64,000 nt of DNA from Saprospiraceae bacterium (GTDB lineage Bacteria > Bacteroidota > Bacteroidia > Chitinophagales > Saprospiraceae): the NCBI GenBank assembly GCA_016711125.1, contig JADJTQ010000005.1, positions 496,001 to 560,000 on the forward strand, written 5' to 3'. Below the pieces are notes generated by a model. It ran no database searches and was not told the origin of the DNA. It saw nothing but the letters and a program-made list of their open reading frames with translations. Both the position numbers and the translations under genes were made by a program. Of this stretch, positions 10,041-18,708 are shown piece by piece (position 1 is the stretch's first letter; each line of letters opens with the position of its first letter).

Positions 10041-10485
10041 AGCGCAATGCTCTTAAATTATAAGTTCAATTGAGTTGGAAAAAAGTCTGGTACATCATCC
10101 GGTAAATTTCAAAGATAGATAGTGAAAGATAACAAATACTCACCCATTGGGGTGAGATTGGATTTGGACAGCAGTATTGATCAATGATCTTGCATTTCTG
10201 AGAATAATAAGGCTAAACTTTGACCAAAGTCAGACTCAGATGCCATCAGTATATTATGATAATGGTTCGGAGCGCCAAGGTATGATTTAAAATAATGCAG
10301 GATAATAGCAAGAGGCTACGGTAGTTAATGGGAGCAATCCATAAGAAATCTCGCATTGTTCATACTTGACGATTTAATTGATTGGCTATTTTCTTCTTTA
10401 CGGTAAAAAATTGGTATATTCCGATCAGGAATTTGTCGAAAAATTTGTTGATCAAATATCTTTTTGCGGCTAAAAAACATCGCTT
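10041..10485. other. Divergent intergenic region
   Basis: About 445 bases between the subtilase and the TPR gene, which are transcribed away from each other, so both promoters must lie here. It is A/T-rich. No clear operator or RNA element was found. Confidence 0.5.
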
Positions 10486-10983
10486 ATGTTTGAACTTAAA
10501 CCACTCTCCAAGGAGGCTATTCCACATGCTTTGGAAAAAGCAGCACATTACCGCTTATTGAATCAGCCGTGGCAGACCGAAAGTATTTGCCGCGACATCC
10601 TGCAGGTTCATCCGGGCGACCATCAAGCTTTGCTCAATCTAATTCTAGCGATCACGGATCAATTTCCGATAATCGATCGTTCTTTCGAAGCCAAAGAATT
10701 ATGCAAGCAATTGCCGGAAGAATATGAAAGATTGTATTACGTTGGCTTGATTGCCGAGCGCTTGGGCAAGGCAGCTTTGGGGCGTTCTGGCCCCCGAGTG
10801 AAGTACATTGCTTACGAGCATTATCGCACGGCATTGGAGTATTATGAAAGGTCGGAGCAAATTAGTCCGATCGGGAATCAAGACGCTGTATTAAGATGGA
10901 ACGCATGTGTGAGAACGATTGCTCATTTTAAGCTGGAATCCTCTCCTGACGAGGATCGGGTGGAATCACTTTTGGATGTTTAA
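10486..10983 (+). CDS. TPR-like protein of unknown function
   Basis: A 165-residue soluble protein made of helical repeats. Residues 14-50 (ALEKAAHYRLLNQPWQTESICRDILQVHPGDHQALLNL) and 105-140 (YEHYRTALEYYERSEQISPIGNQDAVLRW) match the TPR spacing, including the Pro-Gly/Pro-x-N turn. No signal peptide or catalytic motif is seen. TPR proteins act as binding scaffolds and the partner cannot be inferred. It is transcribed toward the sdh operon (convergent) and separated from it by 65 bases. Confidence 0.7.
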   Translation: MFELKPLSKEAIPHALEKAAHYRLLNQPWQTESICRDILQVHPGDHQALLNLILAITDQFPIIDRSFEAKELCKQLPEEYERLYYVGLIAERLGKAALGRSGPRVKYIAYEHYRTALEYYERSEQISPIGNQDAVLRWNACVRTIAHFKLESSPDEDRVESLLDV

Positions 10984-11048
10984 ATAATATGTGACCTGAC
11001 GGTAACCCTGGGAAAAAAAACTATGATTTATGGGGTGGTAGCTTCTTT

Positions 11049-11795
11049 TTACCCCTTACCAAATAGCTTTCGACCGATAATCGTTACCGGATCATAATAC
11101 CTGTCTACAACTCTTTCTTTTAAAGGAATAATACCATTATCGGTAATATTGATATGCTCAGGACAGACTTCGGTGCAACACCGGGTGATATTACACATGC
11201 CTGATCCAAATTCTTTCTTTAATTCAGGAATGCGGTCTTCGGTATCAAGTGGGTGCATCTCCACGCCTGCCACCCGGATCATGAAGCGCGGACCAACAAA
11301 TTCATCTTTTTTATTGTGATCGCGTAAAACATGGCAAACATCTTGACATAAATAGCATTCAATGCATTTTCTGAATTCCTGAATTCTATCAACATCTTTT
11401 TGATACATCACATATCCCCGATCACTCTTTCCTTCGGGAGTTAACTTAACCGGTTTGATTCGTTTATTCTGCTGGTAATTCCATGATACATCGGTCACCA
11501 GATCTTTAATGATCGGAAATGTCTTCATGGGAGTTACCCTGATGACTTCGTCTGGCTTATATTCGTTCATACGGGTCATGCAGGCCAATTTGGGCTTCCC
11601 ATTGATCTCCATACTACAAGAACCGCATTTTCCGGCTTTGCAGTTCCATCTGACCGCCAAGTCATTGGCATCTTGTGTCTGAATTTTGAAGATTGCGTCG
11701 AGGACTACCATTCCCACCGAGACTTCGGTTTCGAAATTGACCAACTCCCCCTTTTCAGAATCTCCCCGATATATTTGAAACTTTCTTTTTTCCAT
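11049..11795 (-). CDS. sdhB: Succinate dehydrogenase iron-sulfur subunit (Sdh1-like)
   Basis: A 248-residue electron-transfer subunit. The N-terminal ferredoxin domain binds [2Fe-2S] through CKAGKCGSC plus a downstream Cys in KLACMTRM. The C-terminal domain has CIECYLCQDVCHVL and CNITRCCTEVCPEH for the [4Fe-4S] and third cluster. The product passes electrons from the FAD of SdhA to quinone at SdhC. By memory comparison the wording around the clusters (AVRWNCKAGKCGSCS, TPMKTFPIIKDLVTDVSWNY, IPLKERVVDRYYDP) resembles the mycobacterial Sdh1 type more than the usual Bacteroides FrdB. It is the last gene of the sdhCAB operon, 35 bases after sdhA. Confidence 0.95.
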   Translation of the reverse strand: MEKRKFQIYRGDSEKGELVNFETEVSVGMVVLDAIFKIQTQDANDLAVRWNCKAGKCGSCSMEINGKPKLACMTRMNEYKPDEVIRVTPMKTFPIIKDLVTDVSWNYQQNKRIKPVKLTPEGKSDRGYVMYQKDVDRIQEFRKCIECYLCQDVCHVLRDHNKKDEFVGPRFMIRVAGVEMHPLDTEDRIPELKKEFGSGMCNITRCCTEVCPEHINITDNGIIPLKERVVDRYYDPVTIIGRKLFGKG

Positions 11796-11830
11796 GTTTT
11801 AATCGACTGATCATTTATAAAATTCGATCT

Positions 11831-13689
11831 CTAGACCTTTCCTTTTTTGGTTTCCTTAGTTATTTCTGATTCAAGGTCGTCAATGTTCGATTTGGCAATT
11901 CGTTCTAGTTCAGGATCCGGTGCAGGGCGCTCGATCTGATCTAGTTGCATGTTTCCTTCGGCCCCCTTGCTGATCACAATATTATATTTTAACCAATGAT
12001 CGAGTTCCTCAGGAAAATCGGCTCTCGTATGGGCTCCACGACTTTCTTCCCGCATGAGTGCAGCTCTTCCTACCGCTTCTGCGGTAATTAATAAATTTCG
12101 TAACGCAAGGGCTTGGTGCCAGGCTGGGTTAAACTGACTGGTTCCTTTAGCCTTGACATTCCAAGATCTTTTCCGGATTTCCTCCAATTGTTCAAGTCCT
12201 GTTTGTAATTCCTCCCTAATCCGGATGATACCTACATTCGACTGCATATTTTTTCCAGTTCTTCATGAAGGAGATAAGGATTTTCCCCCGATTCACGATT
12301 TAATATATCCGTAGCATTCTTGACAATACTCCTGATTTGGTCTTGGTCGACGTCTGGAGGCTGTGCTATTTTACCGGCATAGACAGATGCATTTTTACCG
12401 GAAAGATAGCCGAACACTAAAAGATCTGACAGTGAGTTTCCACCAAGCCGATTCGCACCATGCATGCCGGCTGCACACTCTCCGCAAGCAAATAGTCCAG
12501 GTACCGAACTCATTGTGGTATCAGCATCTACCCTTATACCTCCCATGAAGTAGTGGCAAGTTGGACCTACCTCCATAGGTTCTTTGGTGATGTCGAGTTC
12601 GGCCAGAACCTTAAACTGATGATACATAGAGGGTAATTTTTTCTTAATATCCTCAGCTGATCTTTGTGTGGCAATATTGAGATAGGCCCCTCCATGCTTC
12701 GACCCTCTTCCCGCTTTGACTTCAGCATTGATAGCCCTGGCCACCACATCTCGGGTGAGTAGTTCCGGAGGTCTTCTGGCACCAGGTTCACCCGCCAGCC
12801 AACGAGCTGCCTCTTCAACAGTGTCGGCAGTTTCGGAACGAAATCGTTCGGGAATATAGTTAAACATAAATCGTTCGCCCTTGCTATTGAGGAGAAGGCC
12901 ACCTTCACCACGGACGCTCTCCGTGACTAAAGTGCCTTTGACCGAAGGAGGCCAGACCATTCCCGTCGGGTGAAACTGGGTAAATTCCATATCCATCAGC
13001 TCGGCACCCGCTTCATAGGCCAGGGCATAGCCATCGCCAGTGTACTCCCATGAGTTGGAAGTAATTTCCCAGCCTCTGCCTCCTCCTCCCGTGGCCAATA
13101 TTACCGCTTTAGCTTTAAAAATGATAAAAGTGCCGGTTTCGCGCCACATGCACACCAGACCGCTGACTTCCCCTTTTTCATTTTTTAGCAGATCCAGAGC
13201 AGTACACTCCATATAGGTCTCAATGCCCTGATGAATGCCATGATCCTGCAAGGTTCGAATCATTTCCAGACCGGTTCGGTCACCCACATGAGCCAAACGA
13301 GGATAGCGGTGACCGCCAAAATTTCTTTGATTGATTAAACCTTTTTGTGTCCTGTCAAATACTGCCCCCCATTCTTCCAGGAGTCTGACCCGTTCGGGCG
13401 CAATCTTGGCATGTAATTCCGCCATTCGCCATACATTGAGAAATTTCCCACCCCTCATTGTATCCCGAAAATGGATTTTCCAATGATCGCGTTCATCAAC
13501 ATTAGCAAGCGCTGCTGCGATTCCACCTTCGGCCATCACGGTATGTGCTTTGCCCAACAGGGACTTCATCACGATGCCTGTGCTCATTCCCATCCCCGAA
13601 GCCTCAATAGCCGCACTTAGACCAGCACCACCCGCTCCCACAATAAGGATGTCATGTTCAATGACTTTGATTCCCGATACATCTAACAT
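11831..13689 (-). CDS. sdhA: Succinate dehydrogenase flavoprotein subunit (Sdh1-like), frameshifted in this sequence
   Basis: The reconstructed product is about 620 residues. The Rossmann FAD motif is VGAGGAGLSAA near the start, followed by the family's covalent-FAD region KAHTVMAEGGIAAAL. Active-site segments are EFTQFHPTG and HGANRLGGNSLSD. The C-terminal helical domain starts with SNVGIIRIREEL. The frame breaks in the A-run on the coding strand (12249-12254 on the plus strand). One extra A would join EELEK to MQSNVGIIR, giving the expected continuous protein. It oxidises succinate to fumarate in the TCA cycle and respiratory chain. It lies 15 bases after sdhC and 35 before sdhB. A broken central respiratory gene with a single homopolymer deletion points to a sequence error. 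Confidence 0.92.
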
Positions 13690-13704
13690 ATTAAGCGTAT
13701 AGTT

Positions 13705-14524
13705 TTACCCATCCCAGGTATTGAGATCGGTCATATATCCCATGGAAACCATGCGAATATAAAAGTCTGCAATCATAATCCAGACCAGGCTCAACCAGGC
13801 AAATAATTCATGGCGCCGATTGAGCCAGGTAGCTACTTTTCCACCTTCATGTGATGCCTCTCCAATCATACTGCATGAATAGCAGTCCATTCGGCCGGAT
13901 ATAAGATGTCTTATTGAATGACAGCCAAAGGAGTACATAGCTAATAAAATAGGATTTCCCAGCAATAAAATGCTTCCAACTCCAATGCCAAATTGTCCGC
14001 CTCTAAAAAAAGATAAATAGGCATCATAAAAAAATACCAGGATGTATAACATGGCAAAATACATCGTGTACCGGTGGATATTCTGGATTCGCATCAAACC
14101 AGTCTCTCCCTTGTAACCCGATTTTCCCGTGCGGGGTAAGGCACCTACTGCACATGCAGGTGGCGTCCCGGTAAATGCCCGGTAGTAGGCTTTTCGGTAA
14201 TAATAACAGGTAAATCGAAAGATCCCCTGGCACAGCGAGTATTAATAAGGAAGGCGAAGGAGGAATCCATTCTGGCCACCAGGCTGGCCAGGCACCAAAT
14301 AGCGAGTGGCTCATCGGCGCAGCACCCTCTACCCCCTCTTTGATAAAAAGCAAGGGTGAATAAAATGGAGCCAGATAGCCTCCAAATCCGGTTCCTCCGG
14401 CGCTATACCAATAAAAATCTGCTTGAAGCGCAGACCATAGGCCATAGACCAGAAACGATGTGAGTCCGAAGAGAATAAAGGCAGGATAATGCCACCAGCT
14501 GTCCTGGCGTAATGTTTTTTCCAA
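13705..14524 (-). CDS. sdhC: Succinate dehydrogenase membrane (cytochrome b) subunit, frameshifted in this sequence
   Basis: The reconstructed protein is about 273 residues with at least five hydrophobic segments. The N-terminal part reads YLAPFYSPLLF and ILAVPG. After a one-base shift in the C-run at 14224-14227 it continues IFRFTCYYYRKAYYRAF, PPACAVGALPR, IQNIHRYTMYF and a tail with CYSCSMIGEASH. This is the long membrane-anchor type seen with Sdh1-like enzymes, probably providing the quinone site. Haem ligands cannot be assigned with certainty, though the conserved His residues in NIHRY and CHSIRH are candidates. It is the first gene of the operon, with its promoter expected upstream of 14524. 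One G too many in a G-run explains the break. Confidence 0.85.
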
Positions 14525-14856
14525 ATCCTTTTAACTGAATGTTGGCTGATGCAGTCGTTGACACGTATGGAAGTGATTAGGTTAGTTCAGTGCTTAAAAA
14601 TGCTGAATTTATTTCAGATATTCTAACGATGTTATCTTTTATTATATGAATACGTAGCGATCATTCTTTCCAGTACGAGTGCAAAGAAATGGCTTGAGTT
14701 TCCCTCCTGTTGGTATTTTACGGAGGTAGCGAAATAAGCTAATATCTAGATTGATTTCGCATTCGTTGTTTTATGACTGCTTCGCATGCTTCTCGTGATG
14801 AGTCGAATAAATACTCAGACTATGATTGGCTATGGGAAACGGAATTACGTAGATAC
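14525..14856. other. Upstream region of the sdh operon
   Basis: About 330 bases between sdhC and the first MITE-like repeat. It should hold the sdh promoter. I see one weak hairpin (CCTCC ... GGAGG near 14703-14727) and no gene. Confidence 0.45.
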
Positions 14857-15060
14857 CCTAGGAGGCTGTTGAAATACTCACCTCGCGCTGATTAATAAAA
14901 AATAGATACTTACTATAACATGATGCAGCCGTTCTCGCCGTTCCTGGTTTTGTTGATCCTCAGTCAGTTACAACCTCCGGTAGCTTCCTTCGTCTCGCCG
15001 CACCAGAAACGACGATTTACGGCTTCAGCATCAAGTTGCGTAGTTCAACACCCTCCTAGG
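14857..15060. mobile_element. MITE-like terminal-inverted-repeat element, copy 1
   Basis: A ~204-base unit beginning CCTAGGAGGCTGTTGAAATA and ending with the near-perfect inverse, GTAGTTCAACACCCTCCTAGG. The inside is about 80% identical by eye to the next unit. It carries no transposase; the short open frames inside are repeat-derived. The two copies share the junction palindrome at 15053-15063. Confidence 0.7.
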
Positions 15061-15259
15061 AGGATGTTGAAATACTCACCTCGCGCTGATTTTACAAAAT
15101 TTAAATTTCTACTATGACATGATTCATCCGTTCTCGTCGTTCCTGAGTTTGTTGAGACTCAGTCTGTTACAACTTCCAGTAGCATCCTTCGTCTCGCCGC
15201 GTCAGAAACGACGATTTACGGATTCAGCATCAAGTTGCGTAGTTCAACAGCCTCCTAGG
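15055..15259. mobile_element. MITE-like terminal-inverted-repeat element, copy 2
   Basis: Tandem second copy sharing the CCTAGG junction with copy 1. Its ends are AGGATGTTGAAATAC and GTAGTTCAACAGCCTCCTAGG. The flanking DNA reads ATAC before copy 1 and TACA after copy 2, a possible TAC target duplication. A right-end fragment of the same element recurs at 59401-59452, showing that the element is dispersed. Confidence 0.7.
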
Positions 15260-15376
15260 TACACTGAAGCTCTTTATCAAGGCTTTTTGCCTTTGGCGAA
15301 CTTTGTAAAATTTAATGGCCGGTTCTTCGAGATTGCAAAAATACTAGCTTGAAACTTACTAAAACAGAACAGGAAA

Positions 15377-15598
15377 TTGATTTGGAAATGGATTCGCGAA
15401 CTGGTCGCGAGATTTTTTCTTTGGCAAATTTCCAACGGGACAGAAAACAGATTTCAGAAACCGGATGTGGAAAATTTAGATAGTTTGGAACTCGCTCCCC
15501 GTATTTTTAGAGGTTGCTTGTTTTCTGAACAAAAAATGACAATAGAAGAATCATCTCTATATTTACTCATTGGGAATCAAAGACAAAAACGAGATTGA
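15377..15598 (+). pseudogene. Unrecognised open frame, possibly a gene fragment
   Basis: A 73-codon frame reads ENLDSLELAPRIFRGCLFSE and EESSLYLLIGNQ. A one-base shift near its end opens into IKDKNEIDSELEAWLKVNDTI up to about 15650. The continued amphipathic character suggests a short frameshifted gene or remnant rather than random DNA, but I recognise no family and the beginning is unclear. It lies between the MITE-like repeat and a methyltransferase on the same strand. Confidence 0.25.
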
Positions 15599-15747
15599 CA
15601 GCGAACTAGAAGCGTGGTTGAAGGTGAATGACACCATTTGTAAACATTGAATTTAGATTTTAAGAACGATTACAGAAATGAATTTGGAAAAAAATGATCA
15701 ATATCATAGAACATTGAGAATGTTTTGAAATAATACTTTAGAAGATC

Positions 15748-16572
15748 ATGATTCAAGAAATAACACCAATTAATGAAGAACTTTGGGATGAGCTGGCTAA
15801 AAATGATGTCTTATGTTCAAGGCCATGGATGGAACTATCGGCAGAAAATGCCCGAAAGTATCTCAATAAAAATGGACTTTATTTTGATAATTTGAAACAA
15901 AAAAGTGTCCTCTGTCTTGCTTGTGGAGGTGGGCAGCAGAGTATTGCATTTGCTTTGTTGGGAGCTAACGTTACGGTAGTGGATTTCAGCGCTGAACAAT
16001 TAAAGAGAGATCAAATTGCCGCCGATCATCATAAATTGCGGATAGAAATTTTGAAATCAGATATGCGTGAGCTGACTGCACTCAGGGATCAGACGTTTGA
16101 TATCATATACCAACCTTATTCAATTAATTATATTCCAAGTGTGGAGGAAGTGTTTGACGAAGTATTTAGACTCCTTAAACCCGGAGCCATTTATGATCTG
16201 ATGTTTCACAATCCATTTGTTCATGGCACCTGGAAAGATGGATGCTGGGGAAATGAATGGAGGGAAGATGAACTATGGCAGGGTAGGGGCTATCCAATTT
16301 GGCAGCCTTATCGAGATGGCCAGCCTATAAAAACATTAGACCCTCATTGGAATTTTTCGGATCGTGAAGATAAAATAATGAAACTCAAAAGCCCCAAAGA
16401 ATATCGGCACACATTGTCAACCATCATCAATGGTTTAATTGGACGCGGATTTGAAATATTGCAACTCCAGGAGGAAATGGGCCTGGATGACGAAGCTGCA
16501 CCCGGCACCTGGGAACATTATAAATCCTGCGCCCCACCCTGGTTATATCTTTTATCTAGAAAATCAAGATAA
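15748..16572 (+). CDS. Class I SAM-dependent methyltransferase
   Basis: A 274-residue cytosolic protein with a methyltransferase core. Motif I is VLCLACGGGQQSIAFA at about residues 52-67. An acidic residue follows in VTVVDFSAEQL, then motif DMRELTALRDQTFDIIYQPYSINYIP. The C-terminal ~120 residues have many Trp (KDGCWGNEWREDELWQ, PHWNFSDRED). This matches a widespread family of uncharacterised small-molecule methyltransferases. No nearby biosynthetic genes indicate the substrate. The ATG at 15748 precedes the first helix sensibly. Confidence 0.85.
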   Translation: MIQEITPINEELWDELAKNDVLCSRPWMELSAENARKYLNKNGLYFDNLKQKSVLCLACGGGQQSIAFALLGANVTVVDFSAEQLKRDQIAADHHKLRIEILKSDMRELTALRDQTFDIIYQPYSINYIPSVEEVFDEVFRLLKPGAIYDLMFHNPFVHGTWKDGCWGNEWREDELWQGRGYPIWQPYRDGQPIKTLDPHWNFSDREDKIMKLKSPKEYRHTLSTIINGLIGRGFEILQLQEEMGLDDEAAPGTWEHYKSCAPPWLYLLSRKSR

Positions 16573-16982
16573 AAGTTTAGTTCGAGTGACTAAATCTGAT
16601 ATAGCAGTATACCGATGTAGAGACTTCAGATATTTAAGCCGTGATCACCTTTTAAAGATCTCATTTCGGTAGGTCCCTTTGAAATCTAGGTCAAAAGGCA
16701 TTTTTTTGTCACACACACGTGATGCAAGTGGTTTGGGGGGTGATCAAATTATCACTAATATGAGAAAGTCTTAAAACGAATTAGAGGTAGATGACATAAT
16801 CCTGTTTCAATAGGCTGTTCCAAATTGCAATTGGCCTTTCCCTATAAATGACATCAGTATTTCCAATTGCACGAAGCGTCATTGACAGGATTTGGTGTAA
16901 TTGCCGATTTTATTAAAAGTCCATGGCCAGTGAGGGGCATGGATAATCGAGCGATTTCATATATTTAAATGATCATCTAAAA
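16573..16982. other. Intergenic region with probable terminator
   Basis: About 410 bases. It contains the probable terminator at 16675-16707 and, near 16820-16890, two short related palindromic pieces (CCAAATTGCAATTGG and CCAATTGCA). These could be regulator sites for the glycosidase gene. No gene was found. Confidence 0.4.
16675..16707 (+). terminator. Probable intrinsic terminator after the methyltransferase
   Basis: An imperfect stem CCCTTTGA / TCAAAAGG around an 8-base loop is followed by two bases and seven T. It lies about 100 bases after the methyltransferase stop. Confidence 0.4.
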
Positions 16983-18407
16983 TTGAGTATGTATACTAAA
17001 TGGACTCTCGTTTTTTCTCTCTTAATGACTGGCCAGTTATTCGGAAATTGGATATTTGGACAGCATCTTCGAGTAAGCGATAATCATCGGTATTTAGTCA
17101 ATGGAGATGGAACTCCTTTTTTTTACCTGGGTGACACTGCCTGGGAACTATTTCATCGATTGACAATTGAAGAGGCAGGCAGGTACCTGGAAAATAGAGC
17201 AGCCAAGGGATTTACAGTGATTCAGGCGGTAGTACTTGCCGAAAGAGATGGTTTGACGGATCCGAATGCCAATGGTGACCTACCATTGCTTGATGCAGAT
17301 CCTGCTAAACCAGTGGAGGCCTATTTTAACCATGTGGATGCGATCGTCAATAAAGCGGCGTCTTTAGGTCTTGTCATTGGCATGTTACCAACATGGGGAA
17401 GGTATTGGAGTCTGACCAACGGAAATGCGAAGATTTTCACACCCGACAATGCCCGGGATTTTGGAGAATATCTCGGAAAAAGATATCGCGATAAGCCAAT
17501 CATATGGATACTGGGTGGTGATGAAAACATTAATAATGTCGAGGAAAGAAACATCATTGTAGCCATGGCCGAAGGTCTTCGGGTAGGAGATGACGGTAAT
17601 CATTTGATGACATTTCATCCACGTGGTCCGGGTTTTTCTTCCGACTATTTCCACAGGGCAAACTGGCTGGATTTTAATATGTTCCAATCCTCCCATGGCG
17701 CTCATGACCATGATAACGGCCTGTATGCCGAGCATGATTATCAATTGACTCCAGTAAAACCTACTCTTGATGGAGAACCACGTTACGAACTGATTCAAGC
17801 TGGTTTCTACTTTGCAGGGTCAAACCGGATGGATTTATTTACCGACTATGATGCACGTCAAGCTGCCTATTGGTCTATTCTGTCAGGAGCCTGTGGTCAT
17901 ACTTATGGCCATGCCAGCATTTGGCAAATGTGGGATGAGCAGCACGAGTCAGTACTGGGAGCTGTGATTCCCTGGCATGACGCACTGGATCATCCAGGTG
18001 CCTTTCAGATGAAACACCTTAAAAAACTTTTTGAAGCCAGGCCTTTCCATTTATTGGCACCTGATCAATCATTGATTGTATCTGGGTCTGATCAATCTGA
18101 AGCAAAAATCAGATCGGCAAGAGCCACAGACGGTTCCTATGCGATCATTTACAGCCCAAAAGGAAAATCTTTCACAATTGATAAAAGCAAGCTCAAGAAC
18201 GCGAAAACAAGGGAAATTTGGTATGATCCAAGATATGGTATTTCTTTCGCGATCCATACTAGTAATACATTAGGGATCCAAACCTATACGCCACATACCT
18301 CAGGTAAAAATTGTGATTGGATTTTGATCATCGAAGATGCGGACAGAAATTTTCTATTGCCCGGTAAACACCGATCAGGAGTACATGTGGTAGTGAGTTT
18401 GAGCTAG
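16983..18407 (+). CDS. DUF4038 glycoside hydrolase (GH140 apiosidase-like), secreted
   Basis: A 474-residue protein with an N-terminal signal (residues 1-27, ending WIFGQH). A (beta/alpha)8-type DUF4038 domain follows, starting RVSDNHRYLVNGDGTPFFYLGDTAW. Its barrel segments include IGMLPTWGRYW, IIWILGGDEN with the likely catalytic acidic residue, and PTLDGEPRYE with a second acidic residue. After GHTYGHASIWQMW comes a C-terminal beta domain (about 375-474) of the collagen-binding-like type usual in this family. Characterised relatives remove apiose-containing side chains from pectin, so a plant or algal polysaccharide role in the periplasm or outside the cell is inferred. No SusCD pair is adjacent. 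Confidence 0.86.
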   Translation: MSMYTKWTLVFSLLMTGQLFGNWIFGQHLRVSDNHRYLVNGDGTPFFYLGDTAWELFHRLTIEEAGRYLENRAAKGFTVIQAVVLAERDGLTDPNANGDLPLLDADPAKPVEAYFNHVDAIVNKAASLGLVIGMLPTWGRYWSLTNGNAKIFTPDNARDFGEYLGKRYRDKPIIWILGGDENINNVEERNIIVAMAEGLRVGDDGNHLMTFHPRGPGFSSDYFHRANWLDFNMFQSSHGAHDHDNGLYAEHDYQLTPVKPTLDGEPRYELIQAGFYFAGSNRMDLFTDYDARQAAYWSILSGACGHTYGHASIWQMWDEQHESVLGAVIPWHDALDHPGAFQMKHLKKLFEARPFHLLAPDQSLIVSGSDQSEAKIRSARATDGSYAIIYSPKGKSFTIDKSKLKNAKTREIWYDPRYGISFAIHTSNTLGIQTYTPHTSGKNCDWILIIEDADRNFLLPGKHRSGVHVVVSLS

Positions 18408-18708
18408 TCATCAAAGTAAACTCCGCGAATTCAATAAATTAAACCCAATACTATTGCAAATACTCAGAAACGGTTACTAATTTATTGAAGGATTTTCCTA
18501 TTTATAGCCGCCAGTCTAGGTAAAAAGTAAATCGAAGTTTGGCTTACTATCGGAGAGTAATGATACCTTGAGACTTATTGTCAAGGTATGATATTCATTT
18601 CGCTCTACCAATATTCATTAATCATGTGGTATCAAGGTATATTTAAAACTGGTTTGGTGTCCTTATTTATTAGGTTTTACGACAAATGGACTTACCCAGG
18701 ATGATCAT
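18408..18708. promoter_or_regulatory. Leader region with repeated ATACCTTGA motifs
   Basis: Upstream of the histidine kinase there is an inverted pair ATACCTTGA (18563-18571) / TCAAGGTAT (18581-18589). A third copy ATCAAGGTATA occurs at 18631-18641. The even spacing suggests a regulator binding region. An ATG at 18624 starts a signal-peptide-like frame that falls out of phase with the kinase gene. Confidence 0.35.

Noticed and set aside
14920..15352. Two related plus-strand frames (65 and 77 codons) inside the MITE-like repeats
   Set aside because: They translate the repeat interior. They lack a ribosome binding site and any family, and the two copies differ by indels.
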